Position numbers and translations under genes: made by a program. Shown in pieces: positions 16,854-26,220 of a DNA stretch of 64,000 nt; the stretch's first letter is position 1; each line of letters opens with the position of its first letter. The DNA comes from JAEKNW01 sp963678375 (GTDB lineage Bacteria > Cloacimonadota > Cloacimonadia > Cloacimonadales > JAFGVF01), in assembly GCA_963678375.2 (NCBI GenBank), contig OY782831.1:1736001-1800000 (forward strand). The letters run 5' to 3'. The notes below the pieces were generated by a model. The model worked only from the letters and a program-made list of their open reading frames with translations, did not search any database and was not told the DNA's origin.

Positions 16854-18833
16854 ATGGCTAAAAAAGTAGATAAAGGTACTTTATCCATCCATACAGAGAA
16901 TATATTTCCAATTATTAAAAAGTGGCTCTATTCAGAACATGATATTTTCTTCAGAGAACTCACTTCTAATGCAATTGATGCTATGAACAAGCGAGTAATT
17001 GAAGAGCAAGGTATAGATACAAAAGATTTTGCTGTTGAAGTTAAAATAGATAAAAAGAAAAAGACAATTACATTCAGTGATACTGGTATTGGTATGACAG
17101 CTGAAGAGATTGAGAAGTACATTAATCAAATTGCTTTTTCAGGTGCAGAAGATTTTGTTGAAAAATACAAAGATGTTCAAGCTAATATCATCGGACACTT
17201 TGGCTTAGGTTTTTACTCTTCATTTATAGTTGCAGATAAAGTAACTATTGATACTTTATCTTATAAAGAAGGAGCTAAAGCTGCTGGCTGGTCATGTCAA
17301 GGTTCTACAGAATACGAAATCTTTGATGGCAAAAGAAAAGATGTAGGTACTACAATTACTATCTATGTGAACGATGAATCAGAGGAATTTTTAGAAGAAG
17401 ATAAAGTTCAATCTATATTAGAAAAATACTGTAGCTTCATGTCTTTCCCAGTTAAATTCAATGATAAAGTAATTAATGAAAAACCAGCTTTATGGAACAA
17501 AGCACCAAATGAAGTTACTGAGGAAGAGTATAAAGAATTTTATAAAACAGCTTTCCAACAGTATGATGAACCCCTCTTTTGGATTCACCTTAATGTTGAT
17601 TATCCTTTCAATCTCAAGGGTATTCTCTACTTCCCTAAATTTAAAAATCAGTTAGATGTTAATAAAGGACAAGTAAAACTTTTCTGTAATAATGTCTTTG
17701 TTGCAGATAATCTTAAAGATTTGATTCCGGAGTTCCTCTTACTCCTAAAGGGTGGAATCGATATTCCAGACATTCCTCTCAATGTTTCTAGAAGCTTCTT
17801 ACAGAGTGATAGCCAAGTCAAAAAGATTTCTAACTATATTGTTAAGAAAGTTGCTGATCACTTCAAAGCTGCATTTAAAGATGATAGAGACAAGTATGCT
17901 TCTTATTGGAAAGATATCTCAGACTTCATTAAGTATGGTTTATTAACTAATGAAGATTTCTTTAAAGCTCTAGAAAAACAGATAGTTTATAAAACAACTG
18001 AAGGCAAATGGCTAACCATTGAAGAATACATCGATGCTAATAAATCAGATGATAAACCTCAAAAAATCTATTATGCTCCAAGCGAGAATACTCAAGTTTC
18101 ATACATTGAAATGCTTAAAGAACAGAATATTGACGTCATCTATGCTGAGTCAATGCTTGATTCTCATCTCTTCCAAAAGTTGGAAATGGGCAATAGCGAT
18201 ATCAGATTTGTCAGAGTTGATTCAGAAATTAATGACGACTTGCTAGAACAAGATACTGATGCCAAGCTATCAATGCAAATAAAAGAGATTTTTGATAAAG
18301 AAATTAATGGCAGTGTTGAAGCTTCTTTTAGTAAAGATAGCTATAAAGATTTCCTTAAAGAAAATCCGGATGCAGTTGAATTACTAACTCCTTACATCAA
18401 AACTGAAGATGAATCAACTAAAATAAATGTTTACGACCTCCCAATTGATGTTAGAGAGAAACTTGGCGATAAAGCTATGAAATCAATTTTTGAACATGTT
18501 TATACTGAAGTTCAAGTAGAAACTAAAAAACTCAAAGCCCAAGCAATTCCAGCTATGATAGTTTTTGATGAGTTTATGCGTCGCTTCCAAGAAATGAATG
18601 CTATGATGGCTCATCAAGATATGGATATGCTTAAAAACCATAAACTTATTCTTAATACCCAAAATCCTACAATTAAGAAGATTGTGGAAATGAAAGAGAA
18701 TGGTCAAGACGAAAAAGCTAAAACTATGGTTAATTTTGTCCATGAACTTGCTCTCCTAGAACAAAAACCTTTCAGTGGGGAAGAGCTCAAGAAATTTATC
18801 GCTGATGCTAATAAAGTGATTCAATTTGTGTAA
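16854..18833 (+). CDS. htpG: Hsp90 chaperone HtpG
   Basis: The 659-residue protein is cytosolic bacterial Hsp90. The GHKL ATPase domain shows FFRELTSNAIDA near residue 33, TFSDTGIGM near 75 and GHFGLGFYSSFIVAD near 112. The middle domain has GILYFP and RSFLQ, and a C-terminal dimerisation region follows. It lacks the MEEVD tail, as expected for bacteria. The ATG at 16854, preceded by AAAAGGAG, is preferred over the upstream ATG at 16800. A CIRCE-like operator upstream predicts HrcA repression. Confidence 0.97.
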   Translation: MAKKVDKGTLSIHTENIFPIIKKWLYSEHDIFFRELTSNAIDAMNKRVIEEQGIDTKDFAVEVKIDKKKKTITFSDTGIGMTAEEIEKYINQIAFSGAEDFVEKYKDVQANIIGHFGLGFYSSFIVADKVTIDTLSYKEGAKAAGWSCQGSTEYEIFDGKRKDVGTTITIYVNDESEEFLEEDKVQSILEKYCSFMSFPVKFNDKVINEKPALWNKAPNEVTEEEYKEFYKTAFQQYDEPLFWIHLNVDYPFNLKGILYFPKFKNQLDVNKGQVKLFCNNVFVADNLKDLIPEFLLLLKGGIDIPDIPLNVSRSFLQSDSQVKKISNYIVKKVADHFKAAFKDDRDKYASYWKDISDFIKYGLLTNEDFFKALEKQIVYKTTEGKWLTIEEYIDANKSDDKPQKIYYAPSENTQVSYIEMLKEQNIDVIYAESMLDSHLFQKLEMGNSDIRFVRVDSEINDDLLEQDTDAKLSMQIKEIFDKEINGSVEASFSKDSYKDFLKENPDAVELLTPYIKTEDESTKINVYDLPIDVREKLGDKAMKSIFEHVYTEVQVETKKLKAQAIPAMIVFDEFMRRFQEMNAMMAHQDMDMLKNHKLILNTQNPTIKKIVEMKENGQDEKAKTMVNFVHELALLEQKPFSGEELKKFIADANKVIQFV

Positions 18834-18880
18834 AGAAATGATATACTGATAGATTATCTATCATCTAATTACAATAGAAG

Positions 18881-18907
18881 AGACGTAACTAGTTTGCGTC
18901 TCTTCAT
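18881..18907 (+). terminator. Hairpin after htpG
   Basis: AGAGACG and CGTCTCT pair around an 11-nt loop about 50 nt after the stop codon. The T tract is weak. A shorter palindrome (TGATAGAT/ATCTATCA) lies between it and the gene. Confidence 0.6.
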
Positions 18908-19090
18908 TTATTGCCACATGATTACTAGTATCTCCATTAATTATTGGCATTCAAGGAGATAGTAACAATCAAGAAGGAAGATAAGGAGAAGGTAACTAAC
19001 AATAAAGGTCTCATTTGAAAACTAATAAAACACAAAAAACATATATATAATTCTTGACTGACCAAGCTTAATATATTTTCTAGTATTATA
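18908..19090. other. Intergenic upstream of the fluoride switch
   Basis: AT-rich leader region. TCTTGAC near 19050 may be part of the promoter for the riboswitch transcript. No gene was recognised. Confidence 0.4.
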
Positions 19091-19136
19091 GGTGATGGAG
19101 TTCACCTTTAACCGTCCAAGTGACTGATGACTCCTA
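19091..19136 (+). promoter_or_regulatory. Fluoride riboswitch (crcB motif) aptamer
   Basis: The sequence follows the crcB RNA consensus: GGTGATGGAGTTCACC forms P1 with its loop, AACCG follows, then CTGATGACTCCTA closes the pseudoknot with the GGAGT loop. Aptamers of this class bind fluoride ion. The ACTCCTA end is also the 5' arm of the adjacent terminator, so ligand binding and termination are mutually exclusive. Confidence 0.9.
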
Positions 19137-19168
19137 AACGAAGAAGTATCTCCGTTTAGGAGTTTTTT
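19131..19168 (+). terminator. Riboswitch expression-platform terminator
   Basis: CTCCTAAACG pairs with CGTTTAGGAG and is followed by six T. It ends 13 nt before the antiporter start codon and shares its 5' arm with the aptamer, giving fluoride-dependent antitermination. Confidence 0.9.
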
Positions 19169-19181
19169 ATTGGAGAATAAT

Positions 19182-20360
19182 ATGGATATTAATTTATTTG
19201 TTGTGGTTATGCTTTTGGGTGGCTGGTTTATGGGAAAACTTTTTACAAGACTAAAGCTCCCTTCAGTGCTAGGTATGTTGATTTGGGGCATTCTATTTTC
19301 TTTCTATTTTAAGAGTAAAGTGCCAGGTCTTGTTAATGCTGCTGAGCCCTTTTTAAAATCATTTGCTTTAATAGTTATCTTGCTTAGAGCAGGTTTGGGA
19401 ATAAGTAAATCAACCCTTCAAAAAGTTGGAATTACTGCACTTCTTATGAGTTTTATTCCCTGCTTATTTGAGGGATTTACTCTCTTATTTCTTTTTCACT
19501 ATATCTTTGGATTTTCATACCAAATTGCAGGCTTAACTGCTTTTATGCTATCTGCAGTATCTCCAGCTGTTATTGTGCCATCTATGTTAGAGATTAAAGC
19601 AAAAAGAATAGGTGAAAAGCGAGATGTTCCTACTATAGTTTTAGCTGGAGCTTCTGTTGACGATGTATTTGCTATAACCTTATTCTCTGTTTTTTTATCT
19701 CTAGCTTCAAAAGATAGTTTCCAGCTAGGAAGAGTAATCTTGAGCATACCTCTGTCAATTGTATTAGGAATTCTACCTGGATTAATAGTTGGTTATTTTC
19801 TAATTTATTATTTTAAGAAAAGATCACAACATATAAAATCAACAGAACAAACATTAATACTCTTAACCATCTCAATGTTATTAGTAAGAGTAGGGGATCT
19901 ATTACACAGTGCTGCTCTGTTGGGGATAATGACAGTTGGTTTTATAATATTAGAAAAAGCTAATGATATTGCCCAAGATTTAGCAAGGAAATTATCACAA
20001 ATTTGGATATTTGCAGAAATAATTCTCTTTGTCTTAATTGGTTTATCAGTAGACATCAAGGTTGCATATCAATCAGGTTTAAAAGGATTACTAGTAATCT
20101 CTCTGGGTTTGATAGCTAGATCAATTGGAGTTTGGTTGGCAACTCACTTTTCAGGGTTAAATTATAAAGAAAGATTGTTTTGTGTTTTCGCTTATCTACC
20201 AAAGGCAACAGTTCAAGCAGCTTTAGGAGCAGTTGCTTTAAAGATTGGTCTAGCAGAAGGGCAAATAATTTTAGCTCTAGCAGTGCTTGCAATAGTTTTC
20301 ACTGCACCCTTAGGTCTTATTTTAATAAAGGTATTTACACCTAAACTACTAGCAGATTAA
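19182..20360 (+). CDS. CPA-family cation/proton antiporter, fluoride-responsive
   Basis: The 392-residue membrane protein has about 12 helices and resembles Na+/H+ exchangers of the CPA1/CPA2 type. PSVLGMLIWGILFS appears near residue 27, a SAVSPAVIVPSML segment near 122 and LAGASVDDVFAI, with the paired acidic ion site, near 148. It would exchange cations or possibly fluoride export-linked ions for protons at the inner membrane. ATG at 19182 with GGAG at 19172 is used; the upstream TTG would sit inside the terminator region. A fluoride riboswitch controls it, so its physiological role is probably in fluoride resistance. Confidence 0.85.
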   Translation: MDINLFVVVMLLGGWFMGKLFTRLKLPSVLGMLIWGILFSFYFKSKVPGLVNAAEPFLKSFALIVILLRAGLGISKSTLQKVGITALLMSFIPCLFEGFTLLFLFHYIFGFSYQIAGLTAFMLSAVSPAVIVPSMLEIKAKRIGEKRDVPTIVLAGASVDDVFAITLFSVFLSLASKDSFQLGRVILSIPLSIVLGILPGLIVGYFLIYYFKKRSQHIKSTEQTLILLTISMLLVRVGDLLHSAALLGIMTVGFIILEKANDIAQDLARKLSQIWIFAEIILFVLIGLSVDIKVAYQSGLKGLLVISLGLIARSIGVWLATHFSGLNYKERLFCVFAYLPKATVQAALGAVALKIGLAEGQIILALAVLAIVFTAPLGLILIKVFTPKLLAD

Positions 20361-20425
20361 TCTTACAAAATTTGCTTTTTCTTAAAAAATAGATAGTATT
20401 TTACAAGACAAAAGGAGTAAGAAAT

Positions 20426-20893
20426 ATGAAATTAACTGATTTTGATAAAGCACATGTAGTTAGTAATAGAAATAAACGAGTTTCTTTAGCAATTGTAGAA
20501 GGTCCAGAAGGGAAAGCGAATGTAATTACCTTAGAGTGGTTTATGAAAACATCTATTCAGCCCCCAATGTTTGCTATATCTGTAGGACATGAAAGATATT
20601 CTCATGTAGCTCTACAAGCTAATAGACACTTCAACTTGGTTATTCCTTCAGCGGAAATGCGGGAGGATGTTATCTTTTTCGGAACAAAATCTGGTAGAAT
20701 CCTTGATAAACTAGCAGAAAGAAAAGTAAAAACTATACCTGGAAAATATAAGAAATTACCAATAATTGAAAATGCTGTAGCAAACTTTGAATGTAAAATA
20801 ATTACTCAAGTTAATTCAGGGGATCATACTATATTTGTTGGTGAAGTTAAATATTCTTGGGTTGATGAGACTAAAGAGATTTTAAGTTTATAA
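20426..20893 (+). CDS. Flavin reductase-like FMN-binding protein
   Basis: The 155-residue protein resembles the flavoredoxin/flavin reductase-like domain: VSLAIVEGPEGKANVITLEWFMKTSIQPPMFAISV forms the FMN-binding split barrel, followed by NRHFNLVIPS and VANFECKI. Such proteins bind FMN and often reduce flavins or act in electron transfer. AAAGGAG precedes the ATG. It follows the antiporter by 65 nt with no terminator between, so it may be co-transcribed under the fluoride switch. Confidence 0.8.
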   Translation: MKLTDFDKAHVVSNRNKRVSLAIVEGPEGKANVITLEWFMKTSIQPPMFAISVGHERYSHVALQANRHFNLVIPSAEMREDVIFFGTKSGRILDKLAERKVKTIPGKYKKLPIIENAVANFECKIITQVNSGDHTIFVGEVKYSWVDETKEILSL

Positions 20894-20910
20894 GTTCAAA
20901 TAAGTTATGG

Positions 20911-20934
20911 ACTGATGGCATCTTTGCCATCAGT
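20911..20934 (+). terminator. Hairpin after the flavin reductase gene
   Basis: ACTGATGGCA and TGCCATCAGT form a perfect 10-bp stem 17 nt after the stop codon. No T tract follows, so it may stabilise the mRNA end. Confidence 0.6.
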
Positions 20935-20963
20935 CAGTGGAATCAGTAATGTTTCCACACCAA

Positions 20964-20993
20964 AAAAAAGAGGCTCTTGTTAGAACCTCTTTA
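20964..20993 (-). terminator. Terminator of the TPR lipoprotein gene
   Basis: On the minus strand AAAGAGGTTC...GAGCCTCTTT is followed by a run of T, immediately after the gene that ends at 21014. Confidence 0.85.
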
Positions 20994-21013
20994 ATTTATT
21001 AAATTAATATTTC

Positions 21014-22183
21014 TTAGTTAGATTTACTCAATTCTTGATATTTTTTTGCATAATATCTATATTTATCATTATCTTTTAATTTTTGAGCAGCAAAAGCAGC
21101 ATATTGAGCTGGAGTTGCATTATTTCTATCAACCACAAACCATTTTTCAGAATAGGATAAAAGATCTTCAAACATTTGCTTATTATACAAGAATTGACTG
21201 AAAAGTCTTAAGTTATCTGGAGAAGCTTCTATATCTATAAGCTTCTTATAGTATTCATATATTGCATCATCATTCTCTAATAATCTTGCGTAGAAAATCA
21301 AAGATTTATAAATATCAACATTTTCAGGAATCAGTTCATTAGCTTCTAACATTTTGTCATAAGCAGCTTGATAATCACCCATCTGTTCAACAGTTGCTGC
21401 ATATAGATCGTAATGATCATAGTTATATGGATCTTGTTGAATAAGTATTTCGATTTGATTTGCAGCTTCTTGATAATTTTCTAAAGCAAAAAGTTGTTTA
21501 GCATATTGTGTTCTGTATTCAATATTGGTTGGTTCTAAGCGAACCCATTGAGAGAACATATATAGCATTTCATTATCTAGTTTTGAAATCTCAACTTCAT
21601 TAGGTTCTTCAGCTTTACTTAAAGCAATTTTTTCATTGTTTAAGATTGAAGTTAAGAATCTGTAAGGTTCAAGATTATCAGGATCTAATTCAATTAATTT
21701 GTAATATTTAGCTTTGATTTCATCAAGATCACCTTCACCTTCATTGAGATAAGTTTCATACTCTTTATTAGCTAAGATTAAGATTCTAGCATTAATTGAG
21801 TCAAGTTTTTTACGGGTATCTTTATACCATCTTCTTTGATCCCTACTCATCTCTGTACGGTCTAAACCTTCTAATTGATTATAGACAATCTGATATTTAG
21901 CATAAGCTTTTAAATAACTTTCGTAAGCAATTCTATCATTGTTTTCGGCATTAAAAAAGTCAATATCAGCTAATTTTTTGTTTGTTTCTAAATGATTTGG
22001 ATATTCAACTAATACTTCATTAAAAAAGCCTTCTGCATTATCCAATAATTGTTGTGAATAATAGATATTTCCGTTTCTAAGTGCTCTTTTAGCTTTTGGA
22101 CTAAGTGAGTCACTACTGTTGAATATAGAACAGCCTGTAAACAAAATCGTAATTCCTATTAATACTAAAAAGTATTTCTTCAT
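21014..22183 (-). CDS. TPR-repeat lipoprotein
   Basis: The 389-residue protein has a lipoprotein signal with lipobox LFTGC at residues 14-18. The rest is helical with tetratricopeptide-like repeats, clearest at NGNIYYSQQLLDNAEGFFNEVLVEYPNHLETNKKLAD and at YQEAANQIEILIQQDPYNYDHYDLYA (residues about 235-260). It is probably anchored in the outer or inner membrane, facing the periplasm, as a scaffold. It is a single gene with its own terminator. Specific partners are unknown. Confidence 0.85.
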   Translation of the reverse strand: MKKYFLVLIGITILFTGCSIFNSSDSLSPKAKRALRNGNIYYSQQLLDNAEGFFNEVLVEYPNHLETNKKLADIDFFNAENNDRIAYESYLKAYAKYQIVYNQLEGLDRTEMSRDQRRWYKDTRKKLDSINARILILANKEYETYLNEGEGDLDEIKAKYYKLIELDPDNLEPYRFLTSILNNEKIALSKAEEPNEVEISKLDNEMLYMFSQWVRLEPTNIEYRTQYAKQLFALENYQEAANQIEILIQQDPYNYDHYDLYAATVEQMGDYQAAYDKMLEANELIPENVDIYKSLIFYARLLENDDAIYEYYKKLIDIEASPDNLRLFSQFLYNKQMFEDLLSYSEKWFVVDRNNATPAQYAAFAAQKLKDNDKYRYYAKKYQELSKSN

Positions 22184-22420
22184 GTAAATCCTCCACGATT
22201 ACACTTTATTATTTAAATAAAATTATCTGTTAATTTAATAATTTATCAAGATTTAAAAATTTCTATCACCGTTTTATCAAAAATCACAATTTATTAAATA
22301 AAGTCAAGAATTAAAATTAAAAGTATCTTCTTGCCAAATTTATTAAAGCTGTTTTAATTGCATAACAAGGTTAGTTTCTATAGCTATAAGTACACTCAAT
22401 AAAGGAGTTAGATTTAAATT
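22184..22420. other. Divergent intergenic region
   Basis: It separates the TPR lipoprotein and GNAT starts. No clear promoter pair or structured RNA was recognised. Confidence 0.4.
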
Positions 22421-22846
22421 ATGGTTAAGATTTTAGAAGATTTTAATGAAAATATTTTTTCTCAAATAATTCAATTATGGGAAATTACAGGGGTTGGTAA
22501 TCCAGAAAGAGGTGATAATTTTTCAAATATTAAGAAAACTTTAAATCATGGAGCTAAATTGTTTTCTATATCATCAGATAATCTTGTTATAGCAACTTGT
22601 TGGGTAACCCACGACTTTAGAAGAGCTTATATTCATCATATGGCTGTTCACCCAGATTATCAAAATAGGGGATATGGGCGTAAAATTCTCACAAGAGCTC
22701 TGGAATACTCTCAAGAATTAGGTCTGCAATCTAAACTTGAAGTTCATAAAACAAATATCAATGCTCAGGCTCTTTATCAAAAACTTGGCTTTAAACTTCT
22801 TGACGGTTATGAAGTCTATATTAAAAGGGATAAAAAATTAAGTTAA
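22421..22846 (+). CDS. GNAT family N-acetyltransferase
   Basis: The 141-residue protein has the GNAT fold: beta strand IHHMAVHPDYQNRGYGRKIL at residues 72-91 is the acetyl-CoA pyrophosphate loop (Q/RxxGxG/A), and LEVHKTNINAQALYQKLGF near 107 is the motif B end. It transfers an acetyl group to an amine, substrate unknown. It precedes the iron alcohol dehydrogenase by 11 nt, suggesting an operon with the following two genes. Confidence 0.87.
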   Translation: MVKILEDFNENIFSQIIQLWEITGVGNPERGDNFSNIKKTLNHGAKLFSISSDNLVIATCWVTHDFRRAYIHHMAVHPDYQNRGYGRKILTRALEYSQELGLQSKLEVHKTNINAQALYQKLGFKLLDGYEVYIKRDKKLS

Positions 22847-22857
22847 GGAATATAAAT

Positions 22858-23952
22858 ATGAACTTCTTTATACCTACTAAAATATTCTATGGGAAAAATG
22901 CTTTTTCACAAGCTCAAGCAGAAATTAAAGCTTTAGGTTCCAAGGCCCTGATTGTAACTGGACGTCATTCAGCCCAAGCTAGTGGAGCTTTAGCTGAAAC
23001 TGTTAAATATCTTGATATATGTAATATTCAATACCAAATTTACTCAGAAATTGGAGAGAATCCAAGTCTAAATAGTGTTAGTAAAGGTCTTGCAATATGC
23101 CTAAAAGAGGAATGTGATTTCATTATAGGAATTGGAGGTGGATCTCCTATTGACGCTGCTAAAGCTATTGCTGTTTTGGTCGCTTCTAAGCTTGAAACTA
23201 GTGAGATCTATGACTCAGCGAAATTCACAAGTGCTCTTCCTTTGTTAGCGGTTCCAATTACCTCAGGTACTGGAACAGAAGCTACTCAATATAGTGTGCT
23301 AACAGACACAGAAAATGAAACAAAAGCTGGTTTTGGTTCTCCCTTAGTATTCCCTAAAATATCAATCTTAAATCCTGAATTTACCTATTCTTTACCTAAA
23401 AAAGTTACTATCAATACTGCGATTGATGCTTTAAGTCATCTTTTAGAAGGACTCTTCTCTAAGAATAGAAACCCTTTAACTTATCCGTTAATTCATGAAG
23501 GTGTGAAGCTCATAATTAATAATCTGGAAAAAGCAGTTAATAATCCCTGCGACTATTCTGCTCGTGCTGCCCTAATGCAAGCTTCCCTTTATGGAGGTAT
23601 TGTTATTGCTCATAGTGGCACAACTCTACAACATTCCATTGGATATCCACTTACTACAAAATTTGGAACCCCTCATGGTATGGCAAATGGTATTGTTATG
23701 GCAGAGATTATAAAGTTATATTATCCAGAGATAAAGTCTGAGATTGATGATTTAATGGCTTATTTAGCGATGACACAAGAGCAGTTCTTTGCATGGTTAC
23801 AAAAATTTGATTTAACCTTAAAGGAGAAACTTGATCAAGAATTGATTGATTACATGACTGAAAAAGTTATGGCTACTCGTAACATGGCTTTAAATCCTGT
23901 TCCTGTTTCTAGTGATCAGGTTAAAGCACTATATAGAAAAATTAGTCTTTAA
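22858..23952 (+). CDS. Iron-containing alcohol dehydrogenase
   Basis: The 364-residue protein belongs to the group III Fe-dependent alcohol dehydrogenases. It has the nucleotide loop GIGGGSPIDAAKA near residue 97, SGTGTEA near 138, and metal ligands spread over AIDALSHLLEGL near 190 and HSIGYPL...GTPHGMANG near 260. These enzymes interconvert alcohols and aldehydes with NAD(P)H. GGAAT precedes the ATG. It is followed after 4 nt by the U32 peptidase gene. Confidence 0.92.
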   Translation: MNFFIPTKIFYGKNAFSQAQAEIKALGSKALIVTGRHSAQASGALAETVKYLDICNIQYQIYSEIGENPSLNSVSKGLAICLKEECDFIIGIGGGSPIDAAKAIAVLVASKLETSEIYDSAKFTSALPLLAVPITSGTGTEATQYSVLTDTENETKAGFGSPLVFPKISILNPEFTYSLPKKVTINTAIDALSHLLEGLFSKNRNPLTYPLIHEGVKLIINNLEKAVNNPCDYSARAALMQASLYGGIVIAHSGTTLQHSIGYPLTTKFGTPHGMANGIVMAEIIKLYYPEIKSEIDDLMAYLAMTQEQFFAWLQKFDLTLKEKLDQELIDYMTEKVMATRNMALNPVPVSSDQVKALYRKISL

Positions 23953-23956
23953 TAAA

Positions 23957-25885
23957 ATGGAAGATAAGGTGTCAAAGATAGAATTATTAGCTCCTGCTGG
24001 AAATGAAGAAGCACTTGTAACAGCTGTAGAATCAGCTTGTGATGCTGTTTATTTAGGTGTTTCAGCTTTTAATGCTAGGTCTAGAGCCAAAAATTTTCAA
24101 GTAGAGCAATTGCCTAAAATTATTACTTTTTGTCACAATAAAAATGTAAAAGTATATGTTACCCTGAACACGCTCATAAAGAATAATGAGATGAGTGATT
24201 TGCTTAAATTAGCCTATAAAGTAGTCTCTGCAAATCCTGATGCTATTATTATTCAAGATTTGAGTCTTTTCTACATCTTACAGAAGCTAGACTATAGGCA
24301 CATTCACTTTTCTACTCAAGCGGGTATTCATAACTCAATAGGGGTTAATTTTGCAATAGAAAAAGGAGCAGAGAGAGCTATTTTAGCCAGAGAATTGACT
24401 CTTGCTGAAGTTGCAAGTGCTGCCCAAGCTGGACCTACAGAGATATTTATTCATGGAGCCTTATGTTATTCAATATCAGGTGCATGTCTTTTCTCTAGCT
24501 ACTTAGGTGGGATGTCTGCTAATAGAGGCAAATGCAAGCAACCCTGTCGAAGAGTTTTCAATCTTACAAAGAGAAAAAAAGAACATCTTTTTAGTCTAAA
24601 GGACCTTGAGGCTATCGATCAGCTAGGGGAACTTACTAGAATAGGAGTAAAATCTCTAAAAATAGAAGGAAGAATGAAAAGGGCTGATTATGTAAGTCAA
24701 GTTGTAAAAGCTTATCGTTTAGCCTTAGATAATCCAGCTGAAAGAGAGAGAGCAAAAGAGATGTTAGTCAATGATTTTGCTAGGAGTAAAACGGCTTACT
24801 TCCTTGGCGGGGATGTCTCTGATGCTATTACTCAACAACCTTTTGCAGGTATATTCTTAGCCTACGCCAAAGTAAGAGCTAATAAAATTTATTTTAATTC
24901 ACAAGTCAATTCTCAACTTGGAGATAAAATTAAAGTCTATTATGGAGAAGAAGATTCTGACACTTATACTATTACAAAACTTTTAGAAAACAATTCTATT
25001 GAAGTTTCAGAAAATCTTACTAATAATGATAAGGTCGCTGTTTATAAAGTCTCAACTTTGGAAGAAAAACCAGCAAGAATGAACTTTGAAAATGATTATT
25101 TACCTAACATTTCTAAGAACAAAATTAGAGAGTTGACAGCTTTGGACAATTATAAAGATTACAATCATAAAGGCAAAACTTTGTTTATCCGATTAGGGAG
25201 TTTAGAGGATATTAGCCGTATTCCTAAAAATCACCATAAAGTTAAATACTTGCTTCCTCTAAGTGAACTTTCTGCAAATGGGAAAAAAATTATTAAAAAC
25301 GTTATCTGGGAACTTCCCTTATTTATTGCAGAAGGTAATATCAAACAACATCAAGAATCTATTTTAAGTCTTTATAATACAGGCTATAGGGAATTTGCTA
25401 TTAGTCATATTTCTCAGTTACATCTGATTCCTAAAAGAGCTTCAGTTTTAGCAAATGAACATATCTATACTCTTAATGACTTAGCAATAAAACAGATTAA
25501 GGAGTGGGGTGTATCTTCCTACATTTTACCCTTAGAAAATGATATCCCTAATTTAAATCATTACAAGCACAAGGATGGAATCATTCCTATCTTCTTTACG
25601 CCAGCACTTTTCACATCCAGAATGCCTGTAAAACAAGGCTATATTAAAGATAAGAAAAATAGTTATCTAGTAGCTAGAAGGGGTAAATTAACTTATACAT
25701 ATCCTCATAATCCAGTCGCTATTTTTAGCTTTTTAAGAAAACTAGAAGATTATAGTAACTACTTTTTAGATTTTTCAACTCCCAATATTGAGAAAGAAGA
25801 TTTTGCTCTTATTTTTCAAGATTTGGAAAAAAGGAAAAATCCCGTAAACACTAGCAAATTTAACTTTAAAAAAGGTCTTTGGTAG
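23957..25885 (+). CDS. U32 family peptidase / RNA hydroxylation protein
   Basis: The 642-residue protein carries the U32 signature: ELLAPAGNEEALVTAVESAC at the N terminus and FIHGALCYSISGACLFSS...NRGKCKQPCR near residues 168-205, with the four conserved cysteines expected of an iron-sulfur-containing U32 protein. Members were first called collagenases. Several (TrhP, RlhA) are needed for hydroxylation of tRNA uridine or 23S cytidine, and that is the more likely role here. The ATG at 23957 is chosen because it follows the alcohol dehydrogenase stop by 4 nt and gives the canonical N terminus; no strong ribosome site is seen, suggesting coupling. Confidence 0.9.
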   Translation: MEDKVSKIELLAPAGNEEALVTAVESACDAVYLGVSAFNARSRAKNFQVEQLPKIITFCHNKNVKVYVTLNTLIKNNEMSDLLKLAYKVVSANPDAIIIQDLSLFYILQKLDYRHIHFSTQAGIHNSIGVNFAIEKGAERAILARELTLAEVASAAQAGPTEIFIHGALCYSISGACLFSSYLGGMSANRGKCKQPCRRVFNLTKRKKEHLFSLKDLEAIDQLGELTRIGVKSLKIEGRMKRADYVSQVVKAYRLALDNPAERERAKEMLVNDFARSKTAYFLGGDVSDAITQQPFAGIFLAYAKVRANKIYFNSQVNSQLGDKIKVYYGEEDSDTYTITKLLENNSIEVSENLTNNDKVAVYKVSTLEEKPARMNFENDYLPNISKNKIRELTALDNYKDYNHKGKTLFIRLGSLEDISRIPKNHHKVKYLLPLSELSANGKKIIKNVIWELPLFIAEGNIKQHQESILSLYNTGYREFAISHISQLHLIPKRASVLANEHIYTLNDLAIKQIKEWGVSSYILPLENDIPNLNHYKHKDGIIPIFFTPALFTSRMPVKQGYIKDKKNSYLVARRGKLTYTYPHNPVAIFSFLRKLEDYSNYFLDFSTPNIEKEDFALIFQDLEKRKNPVNTSKFNFKKGLW

Positions 25886-25896
25886 AACTAATTAGC

Positions 25897-26220
25897 TTAT
25901 TTTGATTGCCTGAGTAATACTCTTAAGTATCTTATAAAATACTTAATCCAAAGATATAGCAAAAGTGGGAAGATTATAACAATTCTTTTATTATACTGGT
26001 AAGCTTGAGAAAAATCCAATTGAAAGAGAGAGACAATAGCTCTTGTAGTACCACAACCCCAACAATCTTTTCCCGTAATGTTTTTATAAATACATAGACT
26101 TGGTGCTTTAGATAACTGACTTATCGTTATTTGAGATAAAATAAGGGGAATTATAAGCAATAAGACTATAATTCCCAATGCTTTTATTTTTCTAGAATCT
26201 ACGGACCAATAACCTGCCAT
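25897..26220 (-). CDS. DUF2752 small membrane protein
   Basis: The 107-residue protein has an N-terminal membrane helix, the DUF2752 motif C(x)3...GKDCWGCGTTRA near residues 43-60, and a second hydrophobic segment near 78-95. The family is of unknown function, found in many Bacteroidetes and related bacteria. Its start overlaps the end of the TM2 gene by 29 nt, so translation is coupled. The fairly long charged C terminus is cytosolic by the positive-inside rule. Confidence 0.82.
   Translation of the reverse strand: MAGYWSVDSRKIKALGIIVLLLIIPLILSQITISQLSKAPSLCIYKNITGKDCWGCGTTRAIVSLFQLDFSQAYQYNKRIVIIFPLLLYLWIKYFIRYLRVLLRQSK

Noticed and set aside
19022..19291. 89-residue minus-strand open frame
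   Set aside because: It runs across the fluoride riboswitch and antiporter start, with no ribosome site.
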